Shown here: one piece after another, positions 52,572-60,835 of the stretch
Layout of the letters: the number at the start of each line of letters is the position of its first letter
Numbering within the stretch: the stretch's first letter is position 1
From: an uncultured Helicobacteraceae bacterium
GTDB lineage: Bacteria > Campylobacterota > Campylobacteria > Campylobacterales > Helicobacteraceae
Length of the DNA: 64,000 nt
NCBI GenBank assembly: GCA_910578285.1
Contig: CAJTQL010000002.1
Coordinates: forward strand, 124,001-188,000
Reading direction: 5' to 3'
The notes under the pieces: model-generated
What the model was told of the DNA's origin: nothing
The model's input: only the letters and a program-made list of their open reading frames with translations
Database searches by the model: none
Translations under genes and position numbers: made by a program

Positions 52572-53491
52572 AATTTTTAGAGCGTTACTTTTTCAATCCC
52601 ACTTTAGGGCAGAAGATCATGGCTTTTGCGCTCTTGCCTGTCTCGATTTGTGTCTTTGTCGGTGCGACATTGCGCCGCGCTTTTTCGCCCACAAAGCAAT
52701 ACAAAGCCGCGATTGTGAGCGTGGGGAATCTCGTTGTGGGTGGCAGCGGTAAAACGCCACTCGTGATTGCGCTTGCTAAAGACTATGAGCCCAATTGCGC
52801 GATTGTGTTACGTGGTTATAAGCGCAAAAGTAAGGGGCTTATTGTAGTTTCTCACAATGGTCGCATTGTGGTTGATGTGAACAAAAGCGGCGATGAGGCG
52901 CAGCTACTCTCGCAACGTCTACCTTTTGCAACAGTCATTGTGAGTGAGGATAGGCACAAGGGAATCGAAAAGGCGATGAAGCTTGGCAGGCGTATTATCT
53001 TTCTTGATGATGGATTTCGATTTAAATGCAACAAGCTCAATATTTTGCTACGTTCGCAATTGCAGCCCTATTATTCTTTTTGCATTCCTAGCGGTGCTTA
53101 TCGCGAATCTCCTTCTGCTTATAAAACTGCCGATATAGTTCTTAACGAAGGGAAAGAATATAGCCGCGAAGTTGTTGTGAAAAATCCAACAGAACGCATG
53201 CTGCTTGTTACAGCGATTGCGAATCCTTCGAGATTGGAACAATTTTTGCCAACAATTGTAGGACGGCTAAGTTATGGCGACCACAGCTTCTTTAGCAAAG
53301 AACGGATTGCGCTCGAAATGGAAAAAAGCGGCGCAACATCGGTTCTTGTTACCGAAAAAGATGAAGTCAAGATGAAAGATTTTGGCTTTCCGCTCTCTGT
53401 GCTCAAGCTCGAAATGGTCGTTGATCCAGCAGTCTATAGTGCTGTACGTGATTATATTGGCAGATACCAGCAATATTTGCCACAAAGTTAA
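52568..53491 (+). CDS. lpxK: Tetraacyldisaccharide 4'-kinase
   Basis: 307 residues. Adds the 4'-phosphate of lipid A at the inner membrane. The N-terminal hydrophobic segment LPVSICVFVGATLRRAF is followed by the P-loop VSVGNLVVGGSGKTPLVIAL (about residue 50), RGYKRKSKG, GDEAQLLSQR and IIFLDDGFR. Overlaps the DegT-family gene (ATGA). Confidence 0.93.
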   Translation: MKFLERYFFNPTLGQKIMAFALLPVSICVFVGATLRRAFSPTKQYKAAIVSVGNLVVGGSGKTPLVIALAKDYEPNCAIVLRGYKRKSKGLIVVSHNGRIVVDVNKSGDEAQLLSQRLPFATVIVSEDRHKGIEKAMKLGRRIIFLDDGFRFKCNKLNILLRSQLQPYYSFCIPSGAYRESPSAYKTADIVLNEGKEYSREVVVKNPTERMLLVTAIANPSRLEQFLPTIVGRLSYGDHSFFSKERIALEMEKSGATSVLVTEKDEVKMKDFGFPLSVLKLEMVVDPAVYSAVRDYIGRYQQYLPQS

Positions 53492-53504
53492 GGAGAACGG
53501 AACA

Positions 53505-54374
53505 ATGGGCTATCCAAGCATATCAATCATTATCCCAACCTATAATCGTTGCCACTTTTTACGCAACGCCTTGCAGAGTGTGATAGAACAAGATTATCCA
53601 AATCTACATGTGTTTGTTGTCGACGGCGGTTCGACTGACGACACGAACACAATGGTGAAGGCATTTGCCATGCAGTATCCGTTTGTGCATTTGTTGCAAA
53701 ATGCCTACAAATCGGGCGCATCTGGGGCAAAAAATACGGCGATTTCCGTGCTTTGTAGCGAACTTTTTGCGGTGCTTGATGATGATGATATTTTATTACA
53801 TGGCGCTCTCAAAAGGCTTGCTGAAACGTATATGCAATATGACAGACAATATGGAATTATTTTGGGCAATCGTTTGCGCAGCGATACGAAAGAATATACG
53901 GGGCGCGGGATTGACAAAAGTCGTGAGGTGGCAGCGGAGGAGTTTTGGTTTGGCTCTTTGAGCGGAAAGTTTTTTGGAATCTTCCAAACACAACTCATTG
54001 GAGAGGATAGATTTGATGAAGAGCTCAAAGGAGGAGATAGGCTCTTTTGGAATAAAATCTATGCTAAATCAAAGATTTATTACCTCCATCAGCCCATGCG
54101 AATCTATTCGATTCATTCTGATAGTCTCACACAAGCACTCAATACGCAACCACTTGTCGAGGCGCGCAATTATGAAAAAGAGATTGCTTTTCTCGAAGAG
54201 TTGCATGACCACCATGAAAAAGTGAATTATCTTGTGAGTTTACACAATAAGCTTGCGCGGCTGTATCTTGCTGGGAATGAAAAATTCAAAGCCCGCGAGC
54301 ATCTCAAAAAGAGTCTCTCCCGTAAACTTGGGTTTGAGGCATTTAGTGTGTGGTTACGTTCGTATGTCTATTGA
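53505..54374 (+). CDS. Family 2 glycosyltransferase
   Basis: 289 residues. ISIIIPTYNRCHFLRNALQS at the N-terminus, VDGGSTDDTNTMV, and AVLDDDDILLHGALKR as the DxD metal site (about residue 90). Inverting GT-A enzyme, probably acting on LPS. AAGGAG precedes the ATG, 13 bases after lpxK. Ends seven bases inside the convergent DUF3972 gene. Confidence 0.88.
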   Translation: MGYPSISIIIPTYNRCHFLRNALQSVIEQDYPNLHVFVVDGGSTDDTNTMVKAFAMQYPFVHLLQNAYKSGASGAKNTAISVLCSELFAVLDDDDILLHGALKRLAETYMQYDRQYGIILGNRLRSDTKEYTGRGIDKSREVAAEEFWFGSLSGKFFGIFQTQLIGEDRFDEELKGGDRLFWNKIYAKSKIYYLHQPMRIYSIHSDSLTQALNTQPLVEARNYEKEIAFLEELHDHHEKVNYLVSLHNKLARLYLAGNEKFKAREHLKKSLSRKLGFEAFSVWLRSYVY

Positions 54375-54889
54375 TTCTTTTTTGAGTCTTGTTCTGGATT
54401 TTCGCCATTTTTCACAAGCGGTGAGAGGTCGACGTTTCCAACGGATTTGCCCCACATGAGCTTATATTTGCGCTTCATTGATTCGAGCTCTTCTTGCGTA
54501 CGTTGTAGCTGTTCGCGCAGAAATTGTGCGCTTTTTTGGTCATCGTCATAGATGTCTTGCATTGAGAATAGCGCGTCTTTGAGGAATTTATTTTCGCTTT
54601 TGAGTGTGCTAATCGATTCGTCTTTTGCTTCAAGCACTTTTTCATGGAGATTCAAAATTGTGCCAATCGTTTTTTCGGCAAATGCAATCGGTGCATTGTC
54701 GTTTTGTGCGCTTAGCGCATTCTCGCCGATACTGACAAGGCTATGATTTGTAGGCTCGGTTTGGATTAGAACCTGTTCTCCTTCGGTTTTGTGTGTGAGC
54801 TTGTTGTCTTGAATCAGCTTTTCGACAAGCTCACGTTTGAGGTGTGTTGAGGCACAAAACTCATCAATTGTCAGCCATATAGCAGCCAT
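54368..54889 (-). CDS. DUF3972 family coiled-coil protein
   Basis: 173 residues. The N-terminal MAAIWLTIDEFCASTHLKRE looks like a MerR-type helix-turn-helix start; the middle (about residues 75-145) is a coiled coil. The family is restricted to Campylobacterota as far as I know. Function unknown. Nine bases after purE, so probably co-transcribed. Confidence 0.7.
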   Translation of the reverse strand: MAAIWLTIDEFCASTHLKRELVEKLIQDNKLTHKTEGEQVLIQTEPTNHSLVSIGENALSAQNDNAPIAFAEKTIGTILNLHEKVLEAKDESISTLKSENKFLKDALFSMQDIYDDDQKSAQFLREQLQRTQEELESMKRKYKLMWGKSVGNVDLSPLVKNGENPEQDSKKNQ

Positions 54890-54898
54890 TGCGTCTCC

Positions 54899-55396
54899 TT
54901 ATGGTAATCGTTTCTCGATTTCTTGCGAATCGAGCTCAACATTTTTTGCCTTCATGATTCTATCTTCGCGCAATTTTTCGGCAATCTCGCTATCGCGCAG
55001 GGCGAGAATCTGCATGGCAAGATATGCGCTATTCACCGCGCCACTTTTGCCAAGCGCCACTGTGGCAACGGGCATACCCGAAGGCATTTGCACGGTCGAG
55101 AGCAGCGCGTCTAGCCCATCGAGCGCGCCTCCATTCATCGGCACACCGATGACAGGCTTTGTCGTCATCGCACAAATCGTGCCTGCAAGGTGTGCTGCCA
55201 TACCCGCAGCAGCGATGAAAAGCTGTGCACCTCGTTTTTCGGCGTCCAAGACATATTTTTGCGTACGTTCCGGGCTTCGGTGTGCCGAACTAATGATGAT
55301 TTCATAAGGCAAATCAAACTTCTCAAGCACATTCAGACATTCTTGCATTGTCGCATAATCACTCTTGCTTCCTAGAATAATCGCAATAAATTCCAT
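54899..55396 (-). CDS. purE: N5-carboxyaminoimidazole ribonucleotide mutase
   Basis: 165 residues, class I PurE of purine synthesis. ILGSKSDYATMQECLNVL, ISSAHRSPERTQKYV and AAAGMAAHLAG make up the active site. Its ATG overlaps the stop of the U32 gene upstream by one base. Confidence 0.95.
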   Translation of the reverse strand: MEFIAIILGSKSDYATMQECLNVLEKFDLPYEIIISSAHRSPERTQKYVLDAEKRGAQLFIAAAGMAAHLAGTICAMTTKPVIGVPMNGGALDGLDALLSTVQMPSGMPVATVALGKSGAVNSAYLAMQILALRDSEIAEKLREDRIMKAKNVELDSQEIEKRLP

Positions 55397-56712
55397 TATG
55401 TTTCCTTTGTTTGTGTTCGCAAAAAGCTAAAAGCCGCAAGCTGTGCTGGTAGCATAAAGGCATTGGTGTTGCCGCTATGAATGCTCTCTAGCTCCTCACC
55501 GCTTTGTGTGCGGATTTTGTGCAAGCGCACATAGAATCTCCCCTCGAATTGATAGATTGTGCCAAGCTCGTTGCTCACAATCTGTGGCGAGATTCCAAGT
55601 GGAGAGATGATTTCGTAGCTTTCGTTGGTGCGCACAGTGCCGCGCGCGAAGGCGGCGCCATTTTCAGAGATTTGTGCGACAACAGCGAAACTGCCATCGC
55701 TTAGTGCTGTTTGGTGATTTTGCGTGTCGAGGCGTACAAAAGGGCGGTGGATGATGTATCCATCGGTGAAGCCGCGATTCTTGAGCGTGGCAAGCTCATC
55801 TGCATAACGTTGGGGTGTGAAGTCATGACGCATTGTATCATTGATTGCTGCATGGTAAGTCTTGGTTGTGATTGCGACATAGTAATTCGACTTCGTGCGC
55901 CCCTCAATCTTGAATGCATCGATAGCGCCGCTTTTTACAAGCTCTTCGATGTGCGCGGCGAGATTCAAGTCTTTAGCGTTGAAGATATGCGTCCCAACAC
56001 CATCTTCTTCGATAAGCTGCATCACAACGCCTGTATCAGGCTCGCGCACGAAATGCGCGCATTCTTTTGCGTCAAACATTGTCGAAGAATTTGGCGGCTG
56101 AATCAGGTAGGTATAGTCAAAGCGACAATCATTGGCGCAGCTGCCTCGATTGGGCACGCGCCCGTGTTGCAAGGCGCTAATGAGACAGCGCCCAGAAAAG
56201 GCGAAACACATGCTGCCATGCACGAAAATCTCAATCTCGAGCTGTGGCAATGCGCTTTTGACTTCGCATAAATCATTCAGGCTCATCTCGCGCGCAGCGA
56301 TAATACGTTTCACGCCCATTTCATAATAGCATTGTGCGTCAAGCACGTTGAGCACATTCGCTTGAGTCGAGAGATGAATCGGAATCTGTGGGGCGATTTG
56401 TTGTGCGAGGCGCAACACACCGGGCGTAGCGACAATCAACGCGTCCACACCGATTGCCGCAAGCCGCGAGAGATGTTTCTTGAGCGCATCAATTTGGCTA
56501 TTGAATGGGAAACCATTGACGGTGGCATAGAATCTCTTGCCCATTGCGTGGGTGTAGTCGACTGCCTCGGCGAAGCTTTCATAAGTGAATTGTTTTGCGG
56601 CTCTGCCGCGCAACGAAAAATGGCTCACGTTGCCATAACACGCATCAGCACCATACGCAAGGGCGATTTTGAGTTTTTCGAGATTGCCAGCGGGGGAGAG
56701 GAGCTCGACCAA
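55396..56712 (-). CDS. U32 family peptidase
   Basis: 438 residues. LLSPAGNLEKLKIALAYGAD at the start and the family signature EIFVHGSMCFAFSGRCLIS (about residues 155-173), followed by the cysteine-rich SCANDCRFDYTYL. I set the start at TTG 56712, which gives MVELLSPAGN, the usual N-terminus, with GGAGGA 12 bases upstream inside the end of cheZ. An ATG at 56763 is open but has no ribosome site. The gene next to cheZ in H. pylori is the homologous collagenase-like protein. Confidence 0.85.
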   Translation of the reverse strand: MVELLSPAGNLEKLKIALAYGADACYGNVSHFSLRGRAAKQFTYESFAEAVDYTHAMGKRFYATVNGFPFNSQIDALKKHLSRLAAIGVDALIVATPGVLRLAQQIAPQIPIHLSTQANVLNVLDAQCYYEMGVKRIIAAREMSLNDLCEVKSALPQLEIEIFVHGSMCFAFSGRCLISALQHGRVPNRGSCANDCRFDYTYLIQPPNSSTMFDAKECAHFVREPDTGVVMQLIEEDGVGTHIFNAKDLNLAAHIEELVKSGAIDAFKIEGRTKSNYYVAITTKTYHAAINDTMRHDFTPQRYADELATLKNRGFTDGYIIHRPFVRLDTQNHQTALSDGSFAVVAQISENGAAFARGTVRTNESYEIISPLGISPQIVSNELGTIYQFEGRFYVRLHKIRTQSGEELESIHSGNTNAFMLPAQLAAFSFLRTQTKET

Positions 56713-56713
56713 A

Positions 56714-57406
56714 TTAGTGATGTCCTCCGCCCAATGTTGCGATGAGAGATTCGATGTCATCATCGCTCACGACATCAGCTGTGCTCGTATCGCCGACAAT
56801 ATGCACAGCGGAGGCAACGCGCTTGCTGTCGTCAATCTTGCCTTCAAACAAGGAATTCATATATTTTGCAAGTGCGCGCATGACATTGATAACGCGCTCG
56901 ATTTTTTGGCGGTGAATGTCTTGGTATTGCATTGTGTCCATAATGCTCATAATGCTATCGCCTGTGTCGAGGCTCGCGGTGATAATCGAATCAATCTTTT
57001 TTTGCGTGCTGTCAATCTCTGTGAGCGCTTTTGAAAAGGTAACAATTTGCGGAAAGGCTTCGTGGAGCTTCTCAAAGAGAGCTTTTTGATTCTTGATGAA
57101 TTGCTGCAAATCGCGCCCATTGCCCTCAATGTCCATCATTTTATTGCTCATATCCTCGAGATAATCAAAGACTTGGTTGGCTTTGGATTCGATTCCTTTG
57201 GTGACGTCATCAAGCTGGCTCACGACTTTGTGGTCTTCGATAGGCGGTGGCGGAGGCCATGGATGCTCTGCTGTAACGCGATAGTTCTCCCCTTCATCAT
57301 CATTCGCTGCTGTTGTGCCCTCTGGTTCTGCCGATTCTTCCTCTGCGACAACATTGTCCATATCGACATCGCTATTCATTAGCGAATCTAGCTCTTCTTG
57401 TGTCAT
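56714..57406 (-). CDS. cheZ: CheZ-type chemotaxis phosphatase (remote homologue)
   Basis: 230 residues. The N-terminal 75 residues are acidic with a PWPPPPP stretch; the remainder is a long helical hairpin. The phosphatase motif DxxxQ is in MQYQDIHRQKIERVINV (about residue 162). The C-terminal ESLIATLGGG is the CheY-binding tail. Dephosphorylates CheY-P. It matches the diverged CheZ of H. pylori. Confidence 0.85.
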   Translation of the reverse strand: MTQEELDSLMNSDVDMDNVVAEEESAEPEGTTAANDDEGENYRVTAEHPWPPPPPIEDHKVVSQLDDVTKGIESKANQVFDYLEDMSNKMMDIEGNGRDLQQFIKNQKALFEKLHEAFPQIVTFSKALTEIDSTQKKIDSIITASLDTGDSIMSIMDTMQYQDIHRQKIERVINVMRALAKYMNSLFEGKIDDSKRVASAVHIVGDTSTADVVSDDDIESLIATLGGGHH

Positions 57407-57440
57407 AGCAGTCCAAACTCCATCTCAAGATAATGCACTC

Positions 57441-57446
57441 ATTATA
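57441..57446 (-). promoter_or_regulatory. Predicted -10 box for the cheZ operon
   Basis: TATAAT on the minus strand, 35 bases before the cheZ ATG. Confidence 0.45.
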
Positions 57447-57510
57447 CATTGTCTTTGTTGTGATTCGGATTAATGCGGCACCAAAAACCAAAAAATTAAC
57501 GAGATAAGGC

Positions 57511-57516
57511 TATAAT
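57511..57516 (+). promoter_or_regulatory. Predicted -10 box for the carboxynorspermidine dehydrogenase gene
   Basis: TATAAT, 40 bases before the ATG at 57556. Confidence 0.5.
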
Positions 57517-57555
57517 AAGCCTCACAAATTGCAGAGGCAGACAAAGGAGCGCATT

Positions 57556-59145
57556 ATGGCAGTTGTTTTACAAATCGGAGCAGGTGGTGTAGGGGGTGTT
57601 GTCGCGCACAAAATGGCGCAAAATCGCGAAGTGTTTTCACGCATTATTTTGGCTTCACGCACATTGAGTAAATGCAAGGCAATCGCGGATTCTATCCGCG
57701 CTAAGGGTTTAGGCGAAATTGAGATTGATGCAGTTGATGCAGATAATGTGGAATCCCTTGTGGCTTTGATTAATAAATACCGCCCAAAAGTCGTGGTGAA
57801 TGTCGCGCTTCCCTATCAGGACTTGAGCATTATGGAGGCGTGTTTGCGCACAAAGACGCATTATTTAGACACTGCAAACTATGAACACCCCGATTCCGCG
57901 CATTTTGAGTATAAAGAGCAGTGGGCGTATGACACGCGCTACAAAGAAGCGGGGATTTACGCACTGCTTGGAAGTGGCTTTGACCCGGGTGTTACGAATG
58001 TCTTTTGTGCGTATGCGCAGAAGCATTATTTTGATGAGATTCATAGCATTGATATTTTGGATTGCAACGCAGGAGACCACGGATACGCCTTTGCGACAAA
58101 TTTTAATCCCGAGATAAACTTGCGTGAAGTCAGCTCTAAGGCGAGGTTTTGGGTAAAAGATTCAAAAAGTCAATATGCGCATAATTTTGACCTCTCGCAC
58201 GATAGCATTTATCGCAAATTTGAGGCTAAAGAGAAGCATTTTAAATTGGAATCTAACACGCAGGATTTGAAAAATGAGCCATATTTTAATGGTGAATGGC
58301 GCGATATTCCACCCCTTGCGCTAATGAAAGAGTGGGATTATCCTGAAGTGGGCGTAAAAAACAGCTATTTGCTTTATCACGAGGAGCTAGAATCGCTCGT
58401 GCGCAACATTAAAGGTTTAAAAAGAATCCGCTTTTTTATGACTTTTGGCGAGAGTTACCTCACGCATATGAAGTGCTTGGAGAATGTCGGGCTTTTGCGC
58501 GTGGATTGCGTGGAACATAAGGGGCAAAAAATCGTGCCAATAGAAGTGTTAAAGACACTTTTGCCCGACCCTGCAAGTCTAGCTTCACGCACAAAGGGCA
58601 AGACAAATATCGGCTGTTACATTAAGGGCGTGAAAGAGGGCAAGGAGCGCACGATTTATATTTATAATGTGTGCGAACACGAAAAATGCTACGCTGAAGT
58701 CAATGCACAAGGTGTGAGCTATACCACAGGTGTGCCTGCGATGATTGGGGCGAAGTTAATCTGCGAGGGCAAGTGGGGCGTAGGAGCAAATTCGGTTTGT
58801 AGCGACTTTTTGAGGAGTGCATCGGACACTTCATTGCGGAGTATGTCTAATACACCTCATTCGCTTACCTCGCACAACCTCAAAAATTCATCTACAACCC
58901 TAGAATTTGCGGATTTAAAGGGATCTTACAATGCCGAGCGTTTAGAGCTTAATAAAGATATGCCACAGGGCGGCGAGGCGCAAGGTGTGGATTCTAAAAG
59001 CGGTGCGGGTGTGTGGAATATGGAACAAAACGACCCCGACTTTTTCATGCAAGAGCTAAACAAGCAAGGACTTCCTTATGTCGTGTTGGAAATAGAATCT
59101 AATGGAGAATCTAAAGTGCTAGAAGATGGGAGGAAGCTTATTTAA
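57556..59145 (+). CDS. Carboxynorspermidine/carboxyspermidine dehydrogenase with an in-frame insert
   Basis: 529 residues, against about 400 for the family. It reductively joins aspartate semialdehyde to a diamine to make carboxyspermidine, the alternative route to spermidine in Campylobacterota. Rossmann start VLQIGAGGVGGVVAHKMAQN, then YLDTANYEHPD, LGSGFDPGVTNVFCAYA and TTGVPAMIGAKLICEGKW. Between GKWG and GAGVWNMEQNDPDFF, which normally adjoin, about 73 residues (58780-59000) are inserted, low in family similarity and rich in Ser, Asn and Leu. The start ATG follows AAAGGAG. Confidence 0.85.
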   Translation: MAVVLQIGAGGVGGVVAHKMAQNREVFSRIILASRTLSKCKAIADSIRAKGLGEIEIDAVDADNVESLVALINKYRPKVVVNVALPYQDLSIMEACLRTKTHYLDTANYEHPDSAHFEYKEQWAYDTRYKEAGIYALLGSGFDPGVTNVFCAYAQKHYFDEIHSIDILDCNAGDHGYAFATNFNPEINLREVSSKARFWVKDSKSQYAHNFDLSHDSIYRKFEAKEKHFKLESNTQDLKNEPYFNGEWRDIPPLALMKEWDYPEVGVKNSYLLYHEELESLVRNIKGLKRIRFFMTFGESYLTHMKCLENVGLLRVDCVEHKGQKIVPIEVLKTLLPDPASLASRTKGKTNIGCYIKGVKEGKERTIYIYNVCEHEKCYAEVNAQGVSYTTGVPAMIGAKLICEGKWGVGANSVCSDFLRSASDTSLRSMSNTPHSLTSHNLKNSSTTLEFADLKGSYNAERLELNKDMPQGGEAQGVDSKSGAGVWNMEQNDPDFFMQELNKQGLPYVVLEIESNGESKVLEDGRKLI

Positions 59146-59157
59146 GAATAGGCAAGC

Positions 59158-59163
59158 TATAAT
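59158..59163 (+). promoter_or_regulatory. Predicted -10 box for the ATPase/TOPRIM operon
   Basis: TATAAT, 25 bases before the ATPase start, then GAAGGAG. It suggests the defence operon has its own promoter. Confidence 0.5.
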
Positions 59164-59188
59164 ACTTGGATAATTGAAGGAGAAACGC

Positions 59189-60211
59189 ATGATAAAAGAT
59201 TTTGAGATTGAAAATTTTCGAGGGATACAATCATTAAAGCTCGAAGGATTTTCAAATGTGAATATTTTTGTGGGCAAACCAAATACAGGGAAAACATCGA
59301 TTTTGGAGGCTTTGTATTTGTATTTGTCGAAACACCCAGATGCAATAACCAATATCTTAGAATTTAGAAAAACTGTGGTTGATAAGGATTGCTTTCAAGG
59401 TTTTTTTTATGATTATGATTTAAACAATCAGATTATATTAACAAATGACGATGAAGAGTTAAAAATACATTGTCGCAATAATCACTATACAAATATTATG
59501 ATTGATGGCTCACAGCAAAAAGATAAAGGGGTTAATGAAATGAGTCTTGAATACCATAAGTCCCAAAGCAAGAGAACAATGAGAATCTCAAAGACATTTC
59601 CAAATCCATTTCAAATTCATTTTCAAGCTAATTTAACCTCTTTTGAAAACAATCAAATTAATTCAGAAAAAGCTGATTTTGTTAATGAAAGCAATTCTTA
59701 TGAAAATATTCTAAAAAGGAACTTGGAGACAATTTTATCAAACAAAACAAACAAAGAAGTACTAAATAAATGCCTTAAAAAGTTTTCTAGCGATATTCAA
59801 GAAATTAGTTTTTTGGATAGCAGAGTTGTGATACAAAAGGAAAATTTAAATAATGTAATTAGCCTTAAATTAATGGGAGCAGGATTTCAAAAATATGTTG
59901 CAATTATATTATCGATTTTACAAAATAAGAAATATATATTTATTGATGAAATAGAAAATGGATTACATTTTGAGAGTATTGATTTGTTATTGGAAGCTAT
60001 CTTAGAAGCCTCCAATAATGTTCAGTTTTTTATTACAACACACAATGAGGAACTTTTGAAACATTTGAGTGTATTACTTGAAAATAAAGACAAAGAAAGT
60101 GTTGCTGTTTTTAATGTATATATAGATAAAGATTCTAATATACAGGCGGGTCGATATTCGCAGAAAAGCTTTGTTTTTAATACAGAACATAACAATGAAA
60201 TGAGGGATTAA
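59189..60211 (+). CDS. AAA (ABC-type) ATPase of a two-gene defence system
   Basis: 340 residues. IENFRGIQSLKLEGF, Walker A VGKPNTGKTSILEALYLYL (about residue 28), signature-like KLMGAGFQKYVAI (about 230), Walker B IFIDEIENGLHFES (about 252) and the switch His in FFITTHNEELL. This is the OLD/AAA15 type found in AbiL and PARIS (AriA). It differs from OLD itself in lacking a fused TOPRIM domain; the next gene supplies one. The start was set at the ATG at 59189. A+T-rich relative to the core genes. Confidence 0.82.
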   Translation: MIKDFEIENFRGIQSLKLEGFSNVNIFVGKPNTGKTSILEALYLYLSKHPDAITNILEFRKTVVDKDCFQGFFYDYDLNNQIILTNDDEELKIHCRNNHYTNIMIDGSQQKDKGVNEMSLEYHKSQSKRTMRISKTFPNPFQIHFQANLTSFENNQINSEKADFVNESNSYENILKRNLETILSNKTNKEVLNKCLKKFSSDIQEISFLDSRVVIQKENLNNVISLKLMGAGFQKYVAIILSILQNKKYIFIDEIENGLHFESIDLLLEAILEASNNVQFFITTHNEELLKHLSVLLENKDKESVAVFNVYIDKDSNIQAGRYSQKSFVFNTEHNNEMRD

Positions 60212-60215
60212 AGAC

Positions 60216-60824
60216 ATGCTTATTATAGTAGAAGGAAAATATGATGTTGGCTTTTTAGATATTTATTTGCAATATTTGGGAGTAGGAGTAAAAGATTATA
60301 AGTTTCATGAAGTTGGAGGAAATAAGAACTTAGAAAATCAACTCAATAAAGAAGTAGAAACAGATGAAGATAAAAAAGAAAATTTACGTGAAAAAATTAA
60401 TAAGGCACTAAAAGAAGGTAAAAAAATTAAGATTATTTTTGATAGAGATGATAATTATGAAAGTTCGCTACAAAATATTAAAAAACAATTAGACAATGAC
60501 CTATTACCAAAGTGTGAGATTTTTCTGATTCCTAATAATCAAGATGAGGGTAATTTGGAGGATTTGTTTTTTAGAATAGTAAAGGAAAAGGATATTTTAA
60601 AATGTCTTAGAAGAAGTCGTGAATGTATTGAAAAAATTGACAGTGAAATTCCAAATTTTGAACCACCAGATAAAAAAGCTGTAGTTTACGCTTATGCTCA
60701 CATGTTCGGGGGTGCAATTAAAGATGGAAGAATTAAGCTAAAAGGCAATATTTTAGACATACTAGACTTAAATAATGAATATCTACAACCACTCAAAAAC
60801 TTTTTATTAGACATAAAAGATTGA
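60216..60824 (+). CDS. TOPRIM (DUF3226-like) protein of the defence pair
   Basis: 202 residues. MLIIVEGKYDVGFLDIYLQY carries the TOPRIM Glu, and KIKIIFDRDDNYESSL the DxD (about residue 76). Four bases after the ATPase. AAA ATPase plus separate TOPRIM is the layout of AbiLi/AbiLii and of PARIS (where the TOPRIM partner is DUF4435). It should be the nuclease effector held by the ATPase. Not proven by sequence alone. Confidence 0.75.
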   Translation: MLIIVEGKYDVGFLDIYLQYLGVGVKDYKFHEVGGNKNLENQLNKEVETDEDKKENLREKINKALKEGKKIKIIFDRDDNYESSLQNIKKQLDNDLLPKCEIFLIPNNQDEGNLEDLFFRIVKEKDILKCLRRSRECIEKIDSEIPNFEPPDKKAVVYAYAHMFGGAIKDGRIKLKGNILDILDLNNEYLQPLKNFLLDIKD

Positions 60825-60835
60825 GGACAAGTAGA

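Noticed and set aside
59189..60824. Gabija (GajA/GajB)
   Set aside because: GajA has ATPase and TOPRIM in one chain and GajB is a helicase; here they are separate and no helicase follows.
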